This document shows positions 13,237 through 22,510 of a stretch of DNA of 64,000 nt, one piece after another; the first letter of the stretch is position 1, and each line of letters opens with the position of its first letter. A program made the translations under genes and the position numbers. Below the pieces are notes generated by a model. The model was given only the letters and a program-made list of their open reading frames with translations, made no database searches and had not been told where the DNA came from. Origin of the DNA: Actinokineospora auranticolor (GTDB taxonomy: Bacteria; Actinomycetota; Actinomycetes; Mycobacteriales; Pseudonocardiaceae); assembly GCF_002934265.1 (NCBI RefSeq), contig NZ_PTIX01000020.1, forward strand, positions 1 through 64,000, in the 5' to 3' direction.

Positions 13237-13710
13237 TCAGCGGGTGCGGGCGGTGTAGCCGCGGGACAGGACGGTGCCGGTGTGGCTGCTGTAGACGCGG
13301 CCCTCGGCTTCGAAGGTGTAGACGCCAGCGGCGCCGTCGAGTTTGGGGGTCCAGCAGCGGGTTTGCGGTGGGACGGGCAGGATTTTGCCGTTGCCGCCCG
13401 CGCTGTCGCACGTGAAGTCCGTGTCCGGGTACGGCACGCTGTTGCGGTACCGCCGCAGGTAGGCCTGTCCGTACTGGCTGACCGACGGCGGGTTGTTCAG
13501 CACCAGGAACCCCCAGTACCGGTAGTCCCCGTCGCGGCAGAGTTGGATTTCGCCGTAGCCCGGGACCGGGGCGCGCGAGACCGTGGTTCCGCCGCCGCTG
13601 GTGTGCTGGCAGGCGGCCGCCGCGGCGACCTCCGCCGACGCCGTGGGGGTCAGGCCCACCACCGCGATCGTCGCGCCGGTGAGCGCGCCCAGGACTTTGC
13701 CGGTGACCAT
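13237..13710 (-). CDS. Small secreted protein of unknown function
   Basis: A 157-residue protein with a Sec signal peptide: start MVTGK, a hydrophobic core VLGALTGATIAVVGL, and a probable cut after ASA near residue 27. The mature part contains four cysteines (in AACQHT, QLCRDG, FTCDSA and TRCWTP), enough for two disulfides, and is rich in Tyr and Gly. ATG 13710 is preceded by a strong GAGGGAGGA site, which decides the start even though the frame is open further upstream. No family recognised. Confidence 0.72.
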   Translation of the reverse strand: MVTGKVLGALTGATIAVVGLTPTASAEVAAAAACQHTSGGGTTVSRAPVPGYGEIQLCRDGDYRYWGFLVLNNPPSVSQYGQAYLRRYRNSVPYPDTDFTCDSAGGNGKILPVPPQTRCWTPKLDGAAGVYTFEAEGRVYSSHTGTVLSRGYTARTR

Positions 13711-13915
13711 GTTGCGTCCTCCCTCTCGGTGGCGGAGAGCGGGTCTCGCCGCGATCACAGTCTGACCACTTGGCGGGCCGAAAAGGCAGCCGTCTGAGTG
13801 AGGTGTGTTCGTTCGGGTGACCACGAAAGTGGGTCCTTTGTGGGTCTCGCTACCGCCGGGCGAGGCGTATTGCGGCCGCAGCCGGGGCCCCCGGGCCCGT
13901 GGTTCACTTCGAGGC

Positions 13916-14638
13916 ATGCCCCGCACCGTTCAGGCCTGCCTCAACGGCACACGGTCCACAACCGACCACCCCGCCGTCCCGATCACCGGTTGGCAGGTGG
14001 CCCGCGCCGCCGCCGAGGTGGCCGAACTCGGTGTCGACGCGGTGCACCTGCACCCCCGGGACGCGGCGGGCGCCGAGACCCTGGTCGGCTCGGAACTGGC
14101 GGGCACCGTGGCCGCCGTGCGGGCCGTGGCGCCCGCGATGGCTGTCGGGGTGACGACGGGGGCATGGATCGTGCCCGACCCGCGGCGCCGGGCCGCCCTC
14201 GTCGCGGGCTGGGTCGCCTTGGCGGCCGGACGGCCGGACTTCGCGTCGGTCAACGTGCACGAACCCGGCTGGTGGGAGGTCTGCGCGGCGGCCCACGAGG
14301 CCGGTGTGGAGGTCGAACTCGGCGTCTACGACCCCGGAGCCGCGCGCACCCTCCGCGACCGCGGCCTCCCGCCCGGCGCCGTCCGGGTGCTCGCCGAGGT
14401 CCAGCCGACCGAGCCCGGCGAGGCGGCGGAAGCGGCCGGGGAGCTGCTGGACGCGCTCTCCTGGGTGACGCTCCCCGTCCTCCTGCACGGCGAAGGCGAC
14501 TCCGCGTGGACCGTGCTCGCGGAGGCCAACAACCGCGGACTAGCCACCCGGATCGGACTGGAGGACACCCTCGACCTGCCCGACGGCACGCGGGCCCCGG
14601 ACAACACCGCCCTCGTCCGAGCGGCGTTGGACGCCTAG
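13916..14638 (+). CDS. BKACE (DUF849) beta-keto acid cleavage enzyme family protein
   Basis: A 240-residue barrel protein related to 3-keto-5-aminohexanoate cleavage enzymes, which split a beta-keto acid with acetyl-CoA. The divalent-metal histidines of the family are seen in VHLHPRD near residues 43-49, and HEPGWWE and HGEGD provide later conserved residues. It is somewhat shorter than the usual 270-310 residues. It converges on the ACT gene with a shared CTAG that supplies both stop codons (14635-14638). Substrate unknown. Confidence 0.78.
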   Translation: MPRTVQACLNGTRSTTDHPAVPITGWQVARAAAEVAELGVDAVHLHPRDAAGAETLVGSELAGTVAAVRAVAPAMAVGVTTGAWIVPDPRRRAALVAGWVALAAGRPDFASVNVHEPGWWEVCAAAHEAGVEVELGVYDPGAARTLRDRGLPPGAVRVLAEVQPTEPGEAAEAAGELLDALSWVTLPVLLHGEGDSAWTVLAEANNRGLATRIGLEDTLDLPDGTRAPDNTALVRAALDA

Positions 14639-15288
14639 TCCGGCAGCACGACCGACACGATCCCGGCCAGGTGCGCCAACCGCGCGACCTCGGCCGCGCG
14701 GAACATCGGGCCACCCGGTCGTCCCACCAACAGCACCCGATCGGGTTTGCCCAGCGGGGTCGCGGCCAGTTCGGTGCCCAGTTCCCGCCAGGTCGCGGGC
14801 ACCCACGACTCCTCGCCGTCGAGCACGGTGGCCCGCGCCAGCGGCATCCACGGCAGGTCGATCGTGCGGATCTCGGGGGCCGCCGTGCTCGCCGCCAGGC
14901 AGTGCGCGCCGTCCTGGCCCGGGCCGACGATCAGCGCCCAGCCCGCTCGGATGATCTTCGGTACGCCACCGGCGAAGATGGCCAGGCCGTCGGCCGGTTC
15001 GGCCGCGACGTCCTCCACCAGCTCCAGCTCGCGGTGGGTGTCGAGCACGCCCGCGTACGGCCGGACCGCGTCGACCTCCACGCCCGCGATCGACTCCGCC
15101 GCGGTGATCAGCACGTCCGGGAGCCGCCCGCTGGGCAACTCCACCACCAGGTCGTCGATCGCGATCCCGCCCGCGCGCTCGACCACGTCGACGCTGAGGA
15201 TGTCGGCCCCGATCGCACCCAGCGCGGTCGCGACCGCGCCCAGGGTGCCTGGGCTGTCCGGGAGCTGGACCCGGATCAGGAACGACAA
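14635..15288 (-). CDS. ACT-domain protein (Rv3013-like)
   Basis: A 217-residue protein beginning with an ACT domain ([20 protein letters not shown]) and a second, less clear region. Close relatives sit between ligA and gatC, in the opposite orientation, in mycobacteria (Rv3013, of nearly the same length), as here. A TTG start at 15288 is chosen because GGGAGG lies 8 bases upstream; the GTG at 15306 lacks such a site. ACT domains bind amino acids, so a sensing role is plausible but unproven. Confidence 0.8.
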   Translation of the reverse strand: MSFLIRVQLPDSPGTLGAVATALGAIGADILSVDVVERAGGIAIDDLVVELPSGRLPDVLITAAESIAGVEVDAVRPYAGVLDTHRELELVEDVAAEPADGLAIFAGGVPKIIRAGWALIVGPGQDGAHCLAASTAAPEIRTIDLPWMPLARATVLDGEESWVPATWRELGTELAATPLGKPDRVLLVGRPGGPMFRAAEVARLAHLAGIVSVVLPD

Positions 15289-15517
15289 GGCGAACGCCTC
15301 CCGCACTAGCCCCGCGCGCGGAACCTCGTCGCCCGCGCCCTCTGCCGACCGCCGATTGTCGCAGACCAGACCGCGGCCGTGCGGGCTGCCACCAATCGTG
15401 GGATCGGGCACCGGTTTAGCACCGCGAGCCGCGCGGAACAACCCGTTCGGGGCGGCGGGGGCAGGCGAAATAGACTCGCGGGGTTCCTGTCAGGAGACAA
15501 CCCCGGGGGTTCGTCGA

Positions 15518-15817
15518 GTGCCCAGCATCTCCCGTGACGAGGTGGCCCACCTCGCCCGACTGGCCAGGCTGGCCGTCACCGAAGACGAGTTGGACCTGTT
15601 CGCAGGTCAGCTCGACCAGATCGTGGCCGCGGTGGCCCAGGTCGGTGAGGTCGCGGGGCAGGACATCCCGCCGACCTCGCACGCCGTGCCGCTGACCAAC
15701 GTGTTCCGCCGCGACCTCGCGCGCCCCGGGCTGACACCGCGGCAGGCCCTCGCCGCGGCGCCCGCCGCCGAGGACGACCGGTTCCGCGTTCCGCGGATCC
15801 TCGGGGAGGAAGCATGA
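15518..15817 (+). CDS. gatC: Aspartyl/glutamyl-tRNA amidotransferase subunit C
   Basis: A 99-residue GatC, the small clamp of the GatCAB complex that converts Glu-tRNA(Gln) to Gln-tRNA(Gln) and Asp-tRNA(Asn) to Asn-tRNA(Asn). The N-terminal helices ([20 protein letters not shown]) and the Leu/Gln-rich middle are typical. GTG 15518 fits the family length. The stop overlaps the gatA ATG by 4 bases. It is the first gene of gatC-gatA-small membrane protein-gatB. Confidence 0.93.
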   Translation: MPSISRDEVAHLARLARLAVTEDELDLFAGQLDQIVAAVAQVGEVAGQDIPPTSHAVPLTNVFRRDLARPGLTPRQALAAAPAAEDDRFRVPRILGEEA

Positions 15818-17331
15818 CCGAGTTGACCCGCCTGGACGCGGCCGACATCGCCGCGAAGGTCCAGGCCCGCGAGGTCTCCGCCGTCGAGGTCGCCCAGGCC
15901 CACCTGGACCGCATCGAGGCCGTGGACCGGACCGTGCACGCCTTCCTGCACGTCGACACCGAGCGCGCGTTGCAGGCCGCCAAGGCGGTGGACGAGGACG
16001 TCGCCGCCGGTCGCCCGCCCGCCTCACCCCTGGCGGGGGTGCCGCTGGCGCTCAAGGACGTGCTCACCATGCAGGGCGCGCCGACCACCTGCGGGTCGAA
16101 GATGCTGGAGGGCTGGCAGCCCCCCTACGACGCCACCGTGACGCAGCGGCTGCTCGCCGCGGGCGTGGTCATCCTGGGCAAGACCAACATGGACGAGTTC
16201 GCCATGGGGTCGTCCACCGAGAACTCCGCGTACGGCGTCACCCGCAACCCGTGGGACCTCGACCGCATCCCCGGCGGCTCCGGCGGCGGCTCCTCCGCCG
16301 CGCTGGCCGCCTTCGAGGCGCCGCTGGCCATCGGCACGGACACCGGCGGCTCGATCCGCCAGCCCGGCTCGGTCACCGGCACGGTCGGCGTGAAGCCCAC
16401 CTACGGGACCGTGTCCCGCTACGGCCTCGTCGCCTTCTCGTCCTCTTTGGACCAGGCCGGGCCGTGCGCGCGCACCGTGCTCGACGCGGCGCTGCTGCAC
16501 GAGGTCATCGCCGGGCACGACCCGCTGGACTCCACCTCCATCGACGCGCCCGTGCCGCCGGTCGTGGCCGCCGCGCGCGAGGGCGCCACGGGCGACCTCG
16601 CAGGCGTGCGGGTCGGCGTGGTCACCGAACTCGGCGGCGACGGCTACCAGCCGGGTGTGCTGTCCGCGTTCAACGCCGCCGTGGAGCAGCTGCGAGCGCT
16701 GGGCGCCGAGATCGTCGAGGTGTCCTGCCCGAGCTTCCTGCTGGCGCTGCCCGCGTACTACCTCATCGCGCCCAGCGAGGCCTCGTCCAACCTGGCCCGC
16801 TTCGACGCCATGCGCTACGGCCTGCGCGTCGGCGACGACGGCACCCGCAGCGCCGAGGAGGTCATGTCGCTGACCCGCGCCGCGGGCTTCGGCGCCGAGG
16901 TCAAGCGCCGGATCATGCTCGGCACGTACGCGCTGTCGGCGGGCTACTACGACGCCTACTACGGCTCCGCGCAGAAGGTCCGCACGCTCATCATGCGCGA
17001 CTTCGACGCGGCCTTCTCGAAGGTGGACGTGCTGGTCTCGCCGACCACGCCGACCACCGCGTTCCGCATCGGCGAGCGCACCGACGACCCGATGGCGATG
17101 TACCGGGCCGACCTGTGCACCATCCCGTCCAACCTGGCGGGCAACGCCGCGCTCAGCGTCCCGTGCGGACTGTCCGACGACGACGGCCTGCCGGTCGGGC
17201 TCCAGATCATGTCGCCCGCGCTGCAGGACCACCGCGGCTACCGCGTCGCCGCCGCCTACGAGGTCGCGCGCAACGCGGCCCAGGGCGGTCCCCTGATCAC
17301 CCGTGTACCCGAGTTGGAGGTCGCGCACTGA
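15814..17331 (+). CDS. gatA: Aspartyl/glutamyl-tRNA amidotransferase subunit A
   Basis: A 505-residue amidase-signature enzyme that releases ammonia from glutamine for GatB. The Ser-cisSer-Lys triad is visible as K81 (LALKDV), S156 in [10 protein letters not shown], and S180 in [12 protein letters not shown]. Length matches the family. Its last base is shared with the following small gene (TGATG at 17329-17333). Confidence 0.96.
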   Translation: MTELTRLDAADIAAKVQAREVSAVEVAQAHLDRIEAVDRTVHAFLHVDTERALQAAKAVDEDVAAGRPPASPLAGVPLALKDVLTMQGAPTTCGSKMLEGWQPPYDATVTQRLLAAGVVILGKTNMDEFAMGSSTENSAYGVTRNPWDLDRIPGGSGGGSSAALAAFEAPLAIGTDTGGSIRQPGSVTGTVGVKPTYGTVSRYGLVAFSSSLDQAGPCARTVLDAALLHEVIAGHDPLDSTSIDAPVPPVVAAAREGATGDLAGVRVGVVTELGGDGYQPGVLSAFNAAVEQLRALGAEIVEVSCPSFLLALPAYYLIAPSEASSNLARFDAMRYGLRVGDDGTRSAEEVMSLTRAAGFGAEVKRRIMLGTYALSAGYYDAYYGSAQKVRTLIMRDFDAAFSKVDVLVSPTTPTTAFRIGERTDDPMAMYRADLCTIPSNLAGNAALSVPCGLSDDDGLPVGLQIMSPALQDHRGYRVAAAYEVARNAAQGGPLITRVPELEVAH

Positions 17332-17528
17332 TGGCCGGTTCGAAGAAGTTCAAGGGCGTGTTCGGCATCGTCAGCTCGCTCACCGCGGGCTTCAGCGCCG
17401 CGCGCGGGCTGTCCACCGCCCGCGCGGACAAGGACAAGCTGCTGCTGGTCAACGCCGTCGGCAGCATCATCGTCGCGGCCACCGGCCTGCTCATCGCGGT
17501 GCGCGCGTTCCGGAAGGGCGACAAGTGA
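17331..17528 (+). CDS. Small single-span membrane protein between gatA and gatB
   Basis: A 65-residue protein with a basic N-terminus (MAGSKKFKG), one clear hydrophobic helix ([20 protein letters not shown], about 37-56) and a basic C-terminal tail (RAFRKGDK). It overlaps gatA by one base and gatB by 4 bases, so it is surely co-translated with both. In mycobacteria this position holds pfkA. I do not recognise the family; the role is unknown. Confidence 0.75.
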   Translation: MAGSKKFKGVFGIVSSLTAGFSAARGLSTARADKDKLLLVNAVGSIIVAATGLLIAVRAFRKGDK

Positions 17529-19027
17529 GCACGGCTGAACTGCTCGACTACGACGAGGTCCTCACCCGGTTCGACCCGGTCCTGGGCCTCGAGGTGCACG
17601 TCGAACTGTCGACGCACACCAAGATGTTCTGCGGCTGCCCCACGGTCTTCGGCGGCGAGCCCAACACCCAGGTGTGCCCGACCTGCCTCGGTCTGCCCGG
17701 CTCGCTGCCGGTGGTCAACGAGATCGCGGTGGAGTCGGCGATCCGGATCGGTCTCGCGCTCAACTGCGAGATCGCCGAGTGGTGCCGGTTCGCCCGGAAG
17801 AACTACTTCTACCCGGACATGCCGAAGAACTTCCAGACCTCCCAGTACGACGAGCCGATCGCGTTCAACGGCTGGCTCGACGTCACCCTCGACGACGGCG
17901 AGGTCGTGCGCGTGGCCATCGAGCGCGCGCACATGGAGGAGGACACCGGCAAGTCGCTGCACGTCGGCGGCGCGACCGGGCGCATCCACGGCGCCGAGCA
18001 CTCGCTGCTGGACTACAACCGCGCCGGGGTGCCGCTGATCGAGATCGTCACCAAGACGATCGAGGGCACCGGCGCGCGGGCGCCGGAGGTGGCGCGCGCG
18101 TACGTGGCGACCCTGCGCGACCTGCTCAAGGCGCTGGACGTCTCGGACGTGCGGATGGACCAGGGCTCACTGCGCTGCGACGCGAACGTGTCGCTGATGC
18201 CCAAGGGCGCCACCGAATTCGGTACCCGCACGGAGACCAAGAACGTCAACTCGCTGCGCAGCGTCGAGCGCGCGGTGCGCCACGAGATGACCCGCCAGGC
18301 GGCGATCCTGGTCGACGGCGGCTCGATCCTGCAGGAGACGCGGCACTTCGAGGAGGCATCCGGCACGACCCGCGCGGGTCGGCGCAAGGAGACCTCGGAG
18401 GACTACCGGTACTTCCCGGAGCCCGACCTGGTGCCGATCGCCCCGTCGCGCGAGTGGGTGGAGAAGCTGCGCGGCACGCTCCCGGAGATGCCCGCCGAGC
18501 GCCGCAAGCGCATCCAGGCCGAGTGGTCGCTGACCGACCTGGAGCTGCGGGACCTGATCAACGCCGGGGCCGTCGACCTGGTCGCCGCGACCGTCGCCGC
18601 GGGCAGCTCGCCCGCCGAGGCCCGGTCGTGGTGGGTGTCGTACCTGTCGCAGCAGGCCAACAACCGCGGCGTCGAGCTGTCCGAACTGGACATCACCCCG
18701 GCCCAGGTGGCCCGCGTCATCGCGCTGGTCGCCGAGGGCGCCCTGACGAACAAGCTGGCACGCGAGGTCGTCGACGGCGTGCTGGCGGGCGAGGGCGAGC
18801 CGGACGAGGTCGTGGACAAGCGCGGCCTGAAGGTCGTCTCCGACGACTCCGCCCTGTACGCGGCGGTGGACGAGGCGCTGGCCTCCCAGCCGGACGTGGC
18901 CGGGAAGATCCGCGAGGGCAAGGTCGCCGCCGCGGGCGCCATCGTCGGCGCGGTCATGAAGGCCACCAAGGGCCAGGCCGACGCCAAGCGGGTCCGGGAA
19001 CTCGTGCTGGAGCGTTGCGGGGCCTGA
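17525..19027 (+). CDS. gatB: Aspartyl/glutamyl-tRNA amidotransferase subunit B
   Basis: A 500-residue GatB that phosphorylates the misacylated tRNA and performs the amide transfer. The N-terminal catalytic cradle has [19 protein letters not shown] and a second cysteine pair (CPTC), the family's zinc-binding cysteines. The C-terminal YqeY-like tail (about 350-500) binds tRNA. GTG 17525 overlaps the previous stop. A strong hairpin follows the stop codon. Confidence 0.96.
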   Translation: MSTAELLDYDEVLTRFDPVLGLEVHVELSTHTKMFCGCPTVFGGEPNTQVCPTCLGLPGSLPVVNEIAVESAIRIGLALNCEIAEWCRFARKNYFYPDMPKNFQTSQYDEPIAFNGWLDVTLDDGEVVRVAIERAHMEEDTGKSLHVGGATGRIHGAEHSLLDYNRAGVPLIEIVTKTIEGTGARAPEVARAYVATLRDLLKALDVSDVRMDQGSLRCDANVSLMPKGATEFGTRTETKNVNSLRSVERAVRHEMTRQAAILVDGGSILQETRHFEEASGTTRAGRRKETSEDYRYFPEPDLVPIAPSREWVEKLRGTLPEMPAERRKRIQAEWSLTDLELRDLINAGAVDLVAATVAAGSSPAEARSWWVSYLSQQANNRGVELSELDITPAQVARVIALVAEGALTNKLAREVVDGVLAGEGEPDEVVDKRGLKVVSDDSALYAAVDEALASQPDVAGKIREGKVAAAGAIVGAVMKATKGQADAKRVRELVLERCGA

Positions 19028-19037
19028 TGGTTTTCGT

Positions 19038-19071
19038 GGAAGGGGGCGTCCGGACTCGGGCGCCCCCTTCC
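19038..19071. terminator. Bidirectional hairpin between gatB and the convergent gene
   Basis: A perfect 11-bp stem, GGAAGGGGGCG at 19038-19048 with CGCCCCCTTCC at 19061-19071, and a 12-base loop. It lies between two convergent stop codons, so it can serve both. Confidence 0.8.
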
Positions 19072-19075
19072 GTTC

Positions 19076-20056
19076 TCAGTCCAGCGGGTCCCAGTGGTGC
19101 GAGTACCGCAGCAGCGAGTTGGCCAGCGCCGGGTGGGCGGCGGCCCAGGTGGAGTCGAACAGGAACCACTGCTGGTACCCGAACGACTCGTTGCAGTGCA
19201 TGGCGAACTGGGCGAGGTGCGGGTCGACCCTCAGCAGCGACTTGGCGGGGTCGCGACCGTCGACGAACTCGGGGGAGTCGAGGAGTTCGAGCGCCTTGGG
19301 GTGGTCGACCGGCGCCAACCAGGGCTCCTCGTTGAGGTTGAAGCCGGGCCAGCGGTTGCAGCGCTCCAGGGCCGGGTCGATGGTCTCGTCCTCGGGGGCG
19401 ATGAGGGCGCGCAGCACGTGGAGTTCCGGCGGCCAGGTGTCGTCGGGGACGTCGGCGTCGCGCAGGTGCCGGGCGAGGCCGAGCAGGTCGACGCCGGGGA
19501 AGGCCAGGGGCTCTTGGCGGGCAAGGCTTTCGCCGTCGAGGAAGGTGAGGAAGACGGCGAAGGTGGTCGCTTTGCCCTTGGCGGCCGGGGTGGCGACGGT
19601 GACCGGGACGTCGGGCACGAACGACTGGGACGCGGCGATCCCGTGGGGGAGCGGCCACGACTCGTGCAGCAGGTAGGCCAAGCGCTCGGGTGCCGCGGCC
19701 ACGGCGTTGTCGTCGAAGAAGAAGTAGGCGAGTTCGACCTCGTCGTCGTCGGTCCGCACCCGGAGGCTGTGGTCGTCGAGCCGGATGTAGTCGTCGTCGC
19801 CCTCGACGTAGAGGTGTTCGTGCAGGGATTCCCGCAGCTCGTCCGTGGTTTCCGGCAGGGGTAACCCCGCTTCCCGGGCAGCGTCGAAGATCGAGGTGAG
19901 GCCGTAGACGTCGGTCCCCAACTCCTCCTCGACCCAGGCCTCGGGGTCCTCGGCTGCCCACCCCCGTCGGAACCAGGCGAGCACGGTCGGATCGGGCAAC
20001 CGCCGAACCGCCTTGCTCAGCGAACCCGCGTAGTGCGACCGGTATACGAAGTACAT
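19076..20056 (-). CDS. Uncharacterised protein
   Basis: A 326-residue acidic soluble protein beginning MYFVYRSHYAGSLSK. It is rich in Asp, Glu, Trp and Phe, with no membrane segment or signal peptide. The composition recalls the uncharacterised protein at 32244-32960 (same style of FAGDCEALLLTYH-like phrases there, FFFDDNAVAAAPERLAYLL here), but I cannot prove homology by eye. ATG 20056 is chosen; upstream frames run into the tetR remnant. Function unknown. Confidence 0.7.
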   Translation of the reverse strand: MYFVYRSHYAGSLSKAVRRLPDPTVLAWFRRGWAAEDPEAWVEEELGTDVYGLTSIFDAAREAGLPLPETTDELRESLHEHLYVEGDDDYIRLDDHSLRVRTDDDEVELAYFFFDDNAVAAAPERLAYLLHESWPLPHGIAASQSFVPDVPVTVATPAAKGKATTFAVFLTFLDGESLARQEPLAFPGVDLLGLARHLRDADVPDDTWPPELHVLRALIAPEDETIDPALERCNRWPGFNLNEEPWLAPVDHPKALELLDSPEFVDGRDPAKSLLRVDPHLAQFAMHCNESFGYQQWFLFDSTWAAAHPALANSLLRYSHHWDPLD

Positions 20057-20103
20057 GGCCGGACTGTAGGCCACGCGGAGTCCATTTCGGAGGGAGTATC
20101 CGG

Positions 20104-20391
20104 TCAGGGACCTGTGAACAGTTGTGCCAACCGGTAGTCGACGATGCGCGTGGCATGGTCGGTGTCGTAGTAGTTGACCAGCATCCCGGTCAGCAGGCCC
20201 GCCGCCATGGTGGCCAGCGCGTCGGCTTCCAGGGTGGTGTCGACCGTTGACGAGACGCGGCCGCGTTCCTTGGCGCGGCCGAGTTGTTCGGCCAGCGCGT
20301 GGATCAGGTGGGGGATCAGGGCTTCGTGGTCCGGGGATTGGCTTCCTCGGGTGACGTCGACGGCGAAGTAGGCCATCTGGACCGCGCACAG
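20104..20391 (-). pseudogene. C-terminal remnant of a TetR-family regulator
   Basis: About 95 residues resembling the ligand-binding C-terminal half of TetR regulators (QMAYFAVDVTRG, then ALATMAAGLLTGMLVNYYD), ending at a TGA at 20104-20106. The DNA-binding HTH half is absent: upstream the frame runs antisense into the alpha/beta hydrolase and no longer looks coding. A deletion most likely removed the N-terminal halves of a divergent pair. It is not expected to bind DNA. Confidence 0.6.
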
Positions 20392-21264
20392 CGCTCTACC
20401 GCGCTCGGCGAGTTCACCAACCGGCAGGCGCGCGACCGCTACTTCGCCGTCTACGCCGACATGCAGAAGAAGTGGCCGGTTCCCTCCGTGGACATCGACA
20501 TCGAGACCCGCTACGGCCCCACCCGCGTCCGGCGCAGCGGCCCCACCGACGGCATCCCGATCGTCCTGCTGCCCGGCATCATGGGCACCTCGCTGTCCTG
20601 GTACCCGCACGTCGCCGACCTGGCCGCGGGGCACCCCGTCTACGCCGTCGACACCATGGGCGAGGCGGGCCACTCGGTCCAGACCCGCGCGCTGGAGACC
20701 GACGACGACCTCGCCGCCTGGCTCGGCGACCTGCTCACGGGCCTGTGCCACGACAAGGCGCACCTCGTCGGGCTCTCGCGGGGCGGCTACCTCGCGCTGC
20801 ACCTCGCGGTCCGGTCCGGCGACCGGCTGGCGAGCGTGCTCGCGTTCGAACCGTCCGGGTTCTCGATCGTCGGGCCGCGGTTCATCCTCTGGAGCCTGGT
20901 CGAGATCGGGCGCTGGCTGCTTCCCGCGCCGATCCTGCGGCTGGTCGCCAAGGGCGATCCGACGGTGCGGCACACCTTCCGCAGCCTGCTGTTCGCTGGC
21001 TTCAAGTACAAGGCGCGCATCCCGCCACAACACCTGTTCACCGACGACGAGCTCCGCGCGATCGAAGTCTCCACCCGCCATGTCCTCGCCGAGCGCAGCA
21101 ACGTCGTCAAGGCCCACGAGGTCGCCGCCCGCGTCGAAGCGCTCAACCCCCGCGTCCGCGCGGAGGTCGTCCCCGGCGCCGACCACACGCTGAGCCTGAC
21201 GCAGCCGGGACTCGTCACCGACCGGATCCTCGACCTGGCCGACGGGCACCGGGTCGGCGACTAG
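20284..21264 (+). CDS. Alpha/beta-fold hydrolase with damaged or undefined 5' end
   Basis: The catalytic part is intact: oxyanion segment VLLPGIMG, nucleophile elbow GLSRGG, and a late histidine in GADHTLS. Homology-like sequence begins around 20400 (EFTNRQARDRYFAVYADMQ), but no good start or RBS lies there. The frame is open upstream to a TTG at 20284, antisense to the tetR remnant, and downstream an ATG at 20461 is the first internal methionine. The natural start was probably lost with the tetR 5' half; expression is uncertain. Substrate unknown. Confidence 0.65.
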   Translation: MFGQRVDQVGDQGFVVRGLASSGDVDGEVGHLDRAQRSTALGEFTNRQARDRYFAVYADMQKKWPVPSVDIDIETRYGPTRVRRSGPTDGIPIVLLPGIMGTSLSWYPHVADLAAGHPVYAVDTMGEAGHSVQTRALETDDDLAAWLGDLLTGLCHDKAHLVGLSRGGYLALHLAVRSGDRLASVLAFEPSGFSIVGPRFILWSLVEIGRWLLPAPILRLVAKGDPTVRHTFRSLLFAGFKYKARIPPQHLFTDDELRAIEVSTRHVLAERSNVVKAHEVAARVEALNPRVRAEVVPGADHTLSLTQPGLVTDRILDLADGHRVGD

Positions 21265-21278
21265 ACCCGAGCCCGGCG

Positions 21279-21304
21279 CCCGCCAAGTCGGGAACGGTGG
21301 CGGG
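21279..21304. terminator. Hairpin between convergent hydrolase and lipoprotein genes
   Basis: A 7-bp perfect stem (CCCGCCA at 21279-21285 with TGGCGGG at 21298-21304) in the 50-base gap between two convergent stop codons. There is no T run. Confidence 0.45.
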
Positions 21305-21314
21305 AGGAATGGAC

Positions 21315-22499
21315 TCAGTCCGCGCTGCCGCCGCCGCCCTGGGGCTGGACGAGGATGGCCACCGCGCGGTCGTCGCTGGAGACCAGGGGGCCGCCCGCCT
21401 GCTTGTTCACCGTGCCCGCGACCGCCAGCTGCTCGGTCATCAGGTCCAGCCCGTCGATCTTGCCGAAGCCGCCGGGCGCGGCCAGCGCGATCTGCGGTTT
21501 GCCGGTGAAGCTGCCGTCGGGGGCCTGCGGGATGTTCTGCAGGTGCCCGGCGTTGGACATGGCCACCCAGACCAGCTGCTGGGTCGCCGCGCAGCCCGCC
21601 GCGCCCGGGTGGTCCGGCCAGCTCCACGCGGGCGTGGTGAGCGGCTTGCCTGGGGTGATCCGGTACAGCACGTCGGCGGCGGGGGTGCGGTCGGTGACCC
21701 AGATCGGACCGTCGCTCAGCGGCGCGCAGACGCCCCCGGGCGACTGCAGGCCCGAGGTCAGCACCGCGCTGGTCGGGGTCGGGTTGCCCGGGGCGGGCTT
21801 GCCCTCACCGGTGACGCGCAGGACCTTGCCCGCCAGCGAGTTCGGGTCGGCGGCCGCGGTCGGCGACCCGGCGTTGCCGGTGGCCACCAGCAGGGCACCG
21901 TTGTGGTCGTTGGCCAGCGACCCGCGGTTGCCGGAGGCGCCGCGCGGGATGCCGGTCAGCACCGGCTTGGCCGAGTCGCCGGGGGCGATGCGGACCAGGC
22001 GGTTGTCGGTCTTGGTGGTGATGTAGGCGAAGACCAGCTGGTCCTCGACGTAGTTCGGGGACAGCGCCAGGCCCATCAGGCCGCCGTCGGTCGACGCGTC
22101 GACCGGGATGGTCGCGAACACCTGCGGGTCGCTGTCGTGGCGCACGAGCAGCACGCGGCCCGTCTTGCGCTCGCCGACCAGGGCCGTCGGGTTCGTCCCG
22201 TCACCCGGCAGGGCCGCCACGGCCACCACGGTGTCCAGGCAGGTGCCCAGGACGGCCGGGTTGAAGTCCTTGCAGCCGTCCGGCGGGGGGATCTGCTCCG
22301 GGGCGGCACCGCCGCCGCCACCCGACCCGCCGCCACCACCGCTGCCGCCGGTGTCCGGCTCGGGGGCGGCCTGCGCGGTCAGCGGGACCTCTTGGTGCCA
22401 GCTCGGCGGCGGGGGCTGCTCGGTGAACGTCGCGCACGAGGACACGGCCAGCGCCGCGCACGCGGCGGCGAGCACACGGAACCGCGCCAGGCCAGACAT
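21315..22499 (-). CDS. LppZ-like lipoprotein with PQQ-type glucose/sorbosone dehydrogenase propeller
   Basis: A 394-residue secreted lipoprotein. The signal peptide MSGLARFRVLAAACAALAV ends in a lipobox VSSC with the lipidated C22. A Pro/Gly linker with runs of glycine follows (about 48-66), then a six-bladed propeller of the glucose/sorbosone dehydrogenase family. Its position and opposite orientation to doxX match M. tuberculosis lppZ (Rv3006). Whether it binds PQQ is not evident, and the substrate is unknown. ATG 22499 is preferred over a TTG three codons upstream. Confidence 0.85.
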   Translation of the reverse strand: MSGLARFRVLAAACAALAVSSCATFTEQPPPPSWHQEVPLTAQAAPEPDTGGSGGGGGSGGGGGAAPEQIPPPDGCKDFNPAVLGTCLDTVVAVAALPGDGTNPTALVGERKTGRVLLVRHDSDPQVFATIPVDASTDGGLMGLALSPNYVEDQLVFAYITTKTDNRLVRIAPGDSAKPVLTGIPRGASGNRGSLANDHNGALLVATGNAGSPTAAADPNSLAGKVLRVTGEGKPAPGNPTPTSAVLTSGLQSPGGVCAPLSDGPIWVTDRTPAADVLYRITPGKPLTTPAWSWPDHPGAAGCAATQQLVWVAMSNAGHLQNIPQAPDGSFTGKPQIALAAPGGFGKIDGLDLMTEQLAVAGTVNKQAGGPLVSSDDRAVAILVQPQGGGGSAD

Positions 22500-22510
22500 G
22501 ATGCCCAAGG

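Noticed and set aside
19076..20056. Assigning this protein to the SMI1/KNR4 immunity family
   Set aside because: The acidic composition is suggestive, but I cannot find the conserved motif, and no toxin gene is nearby.
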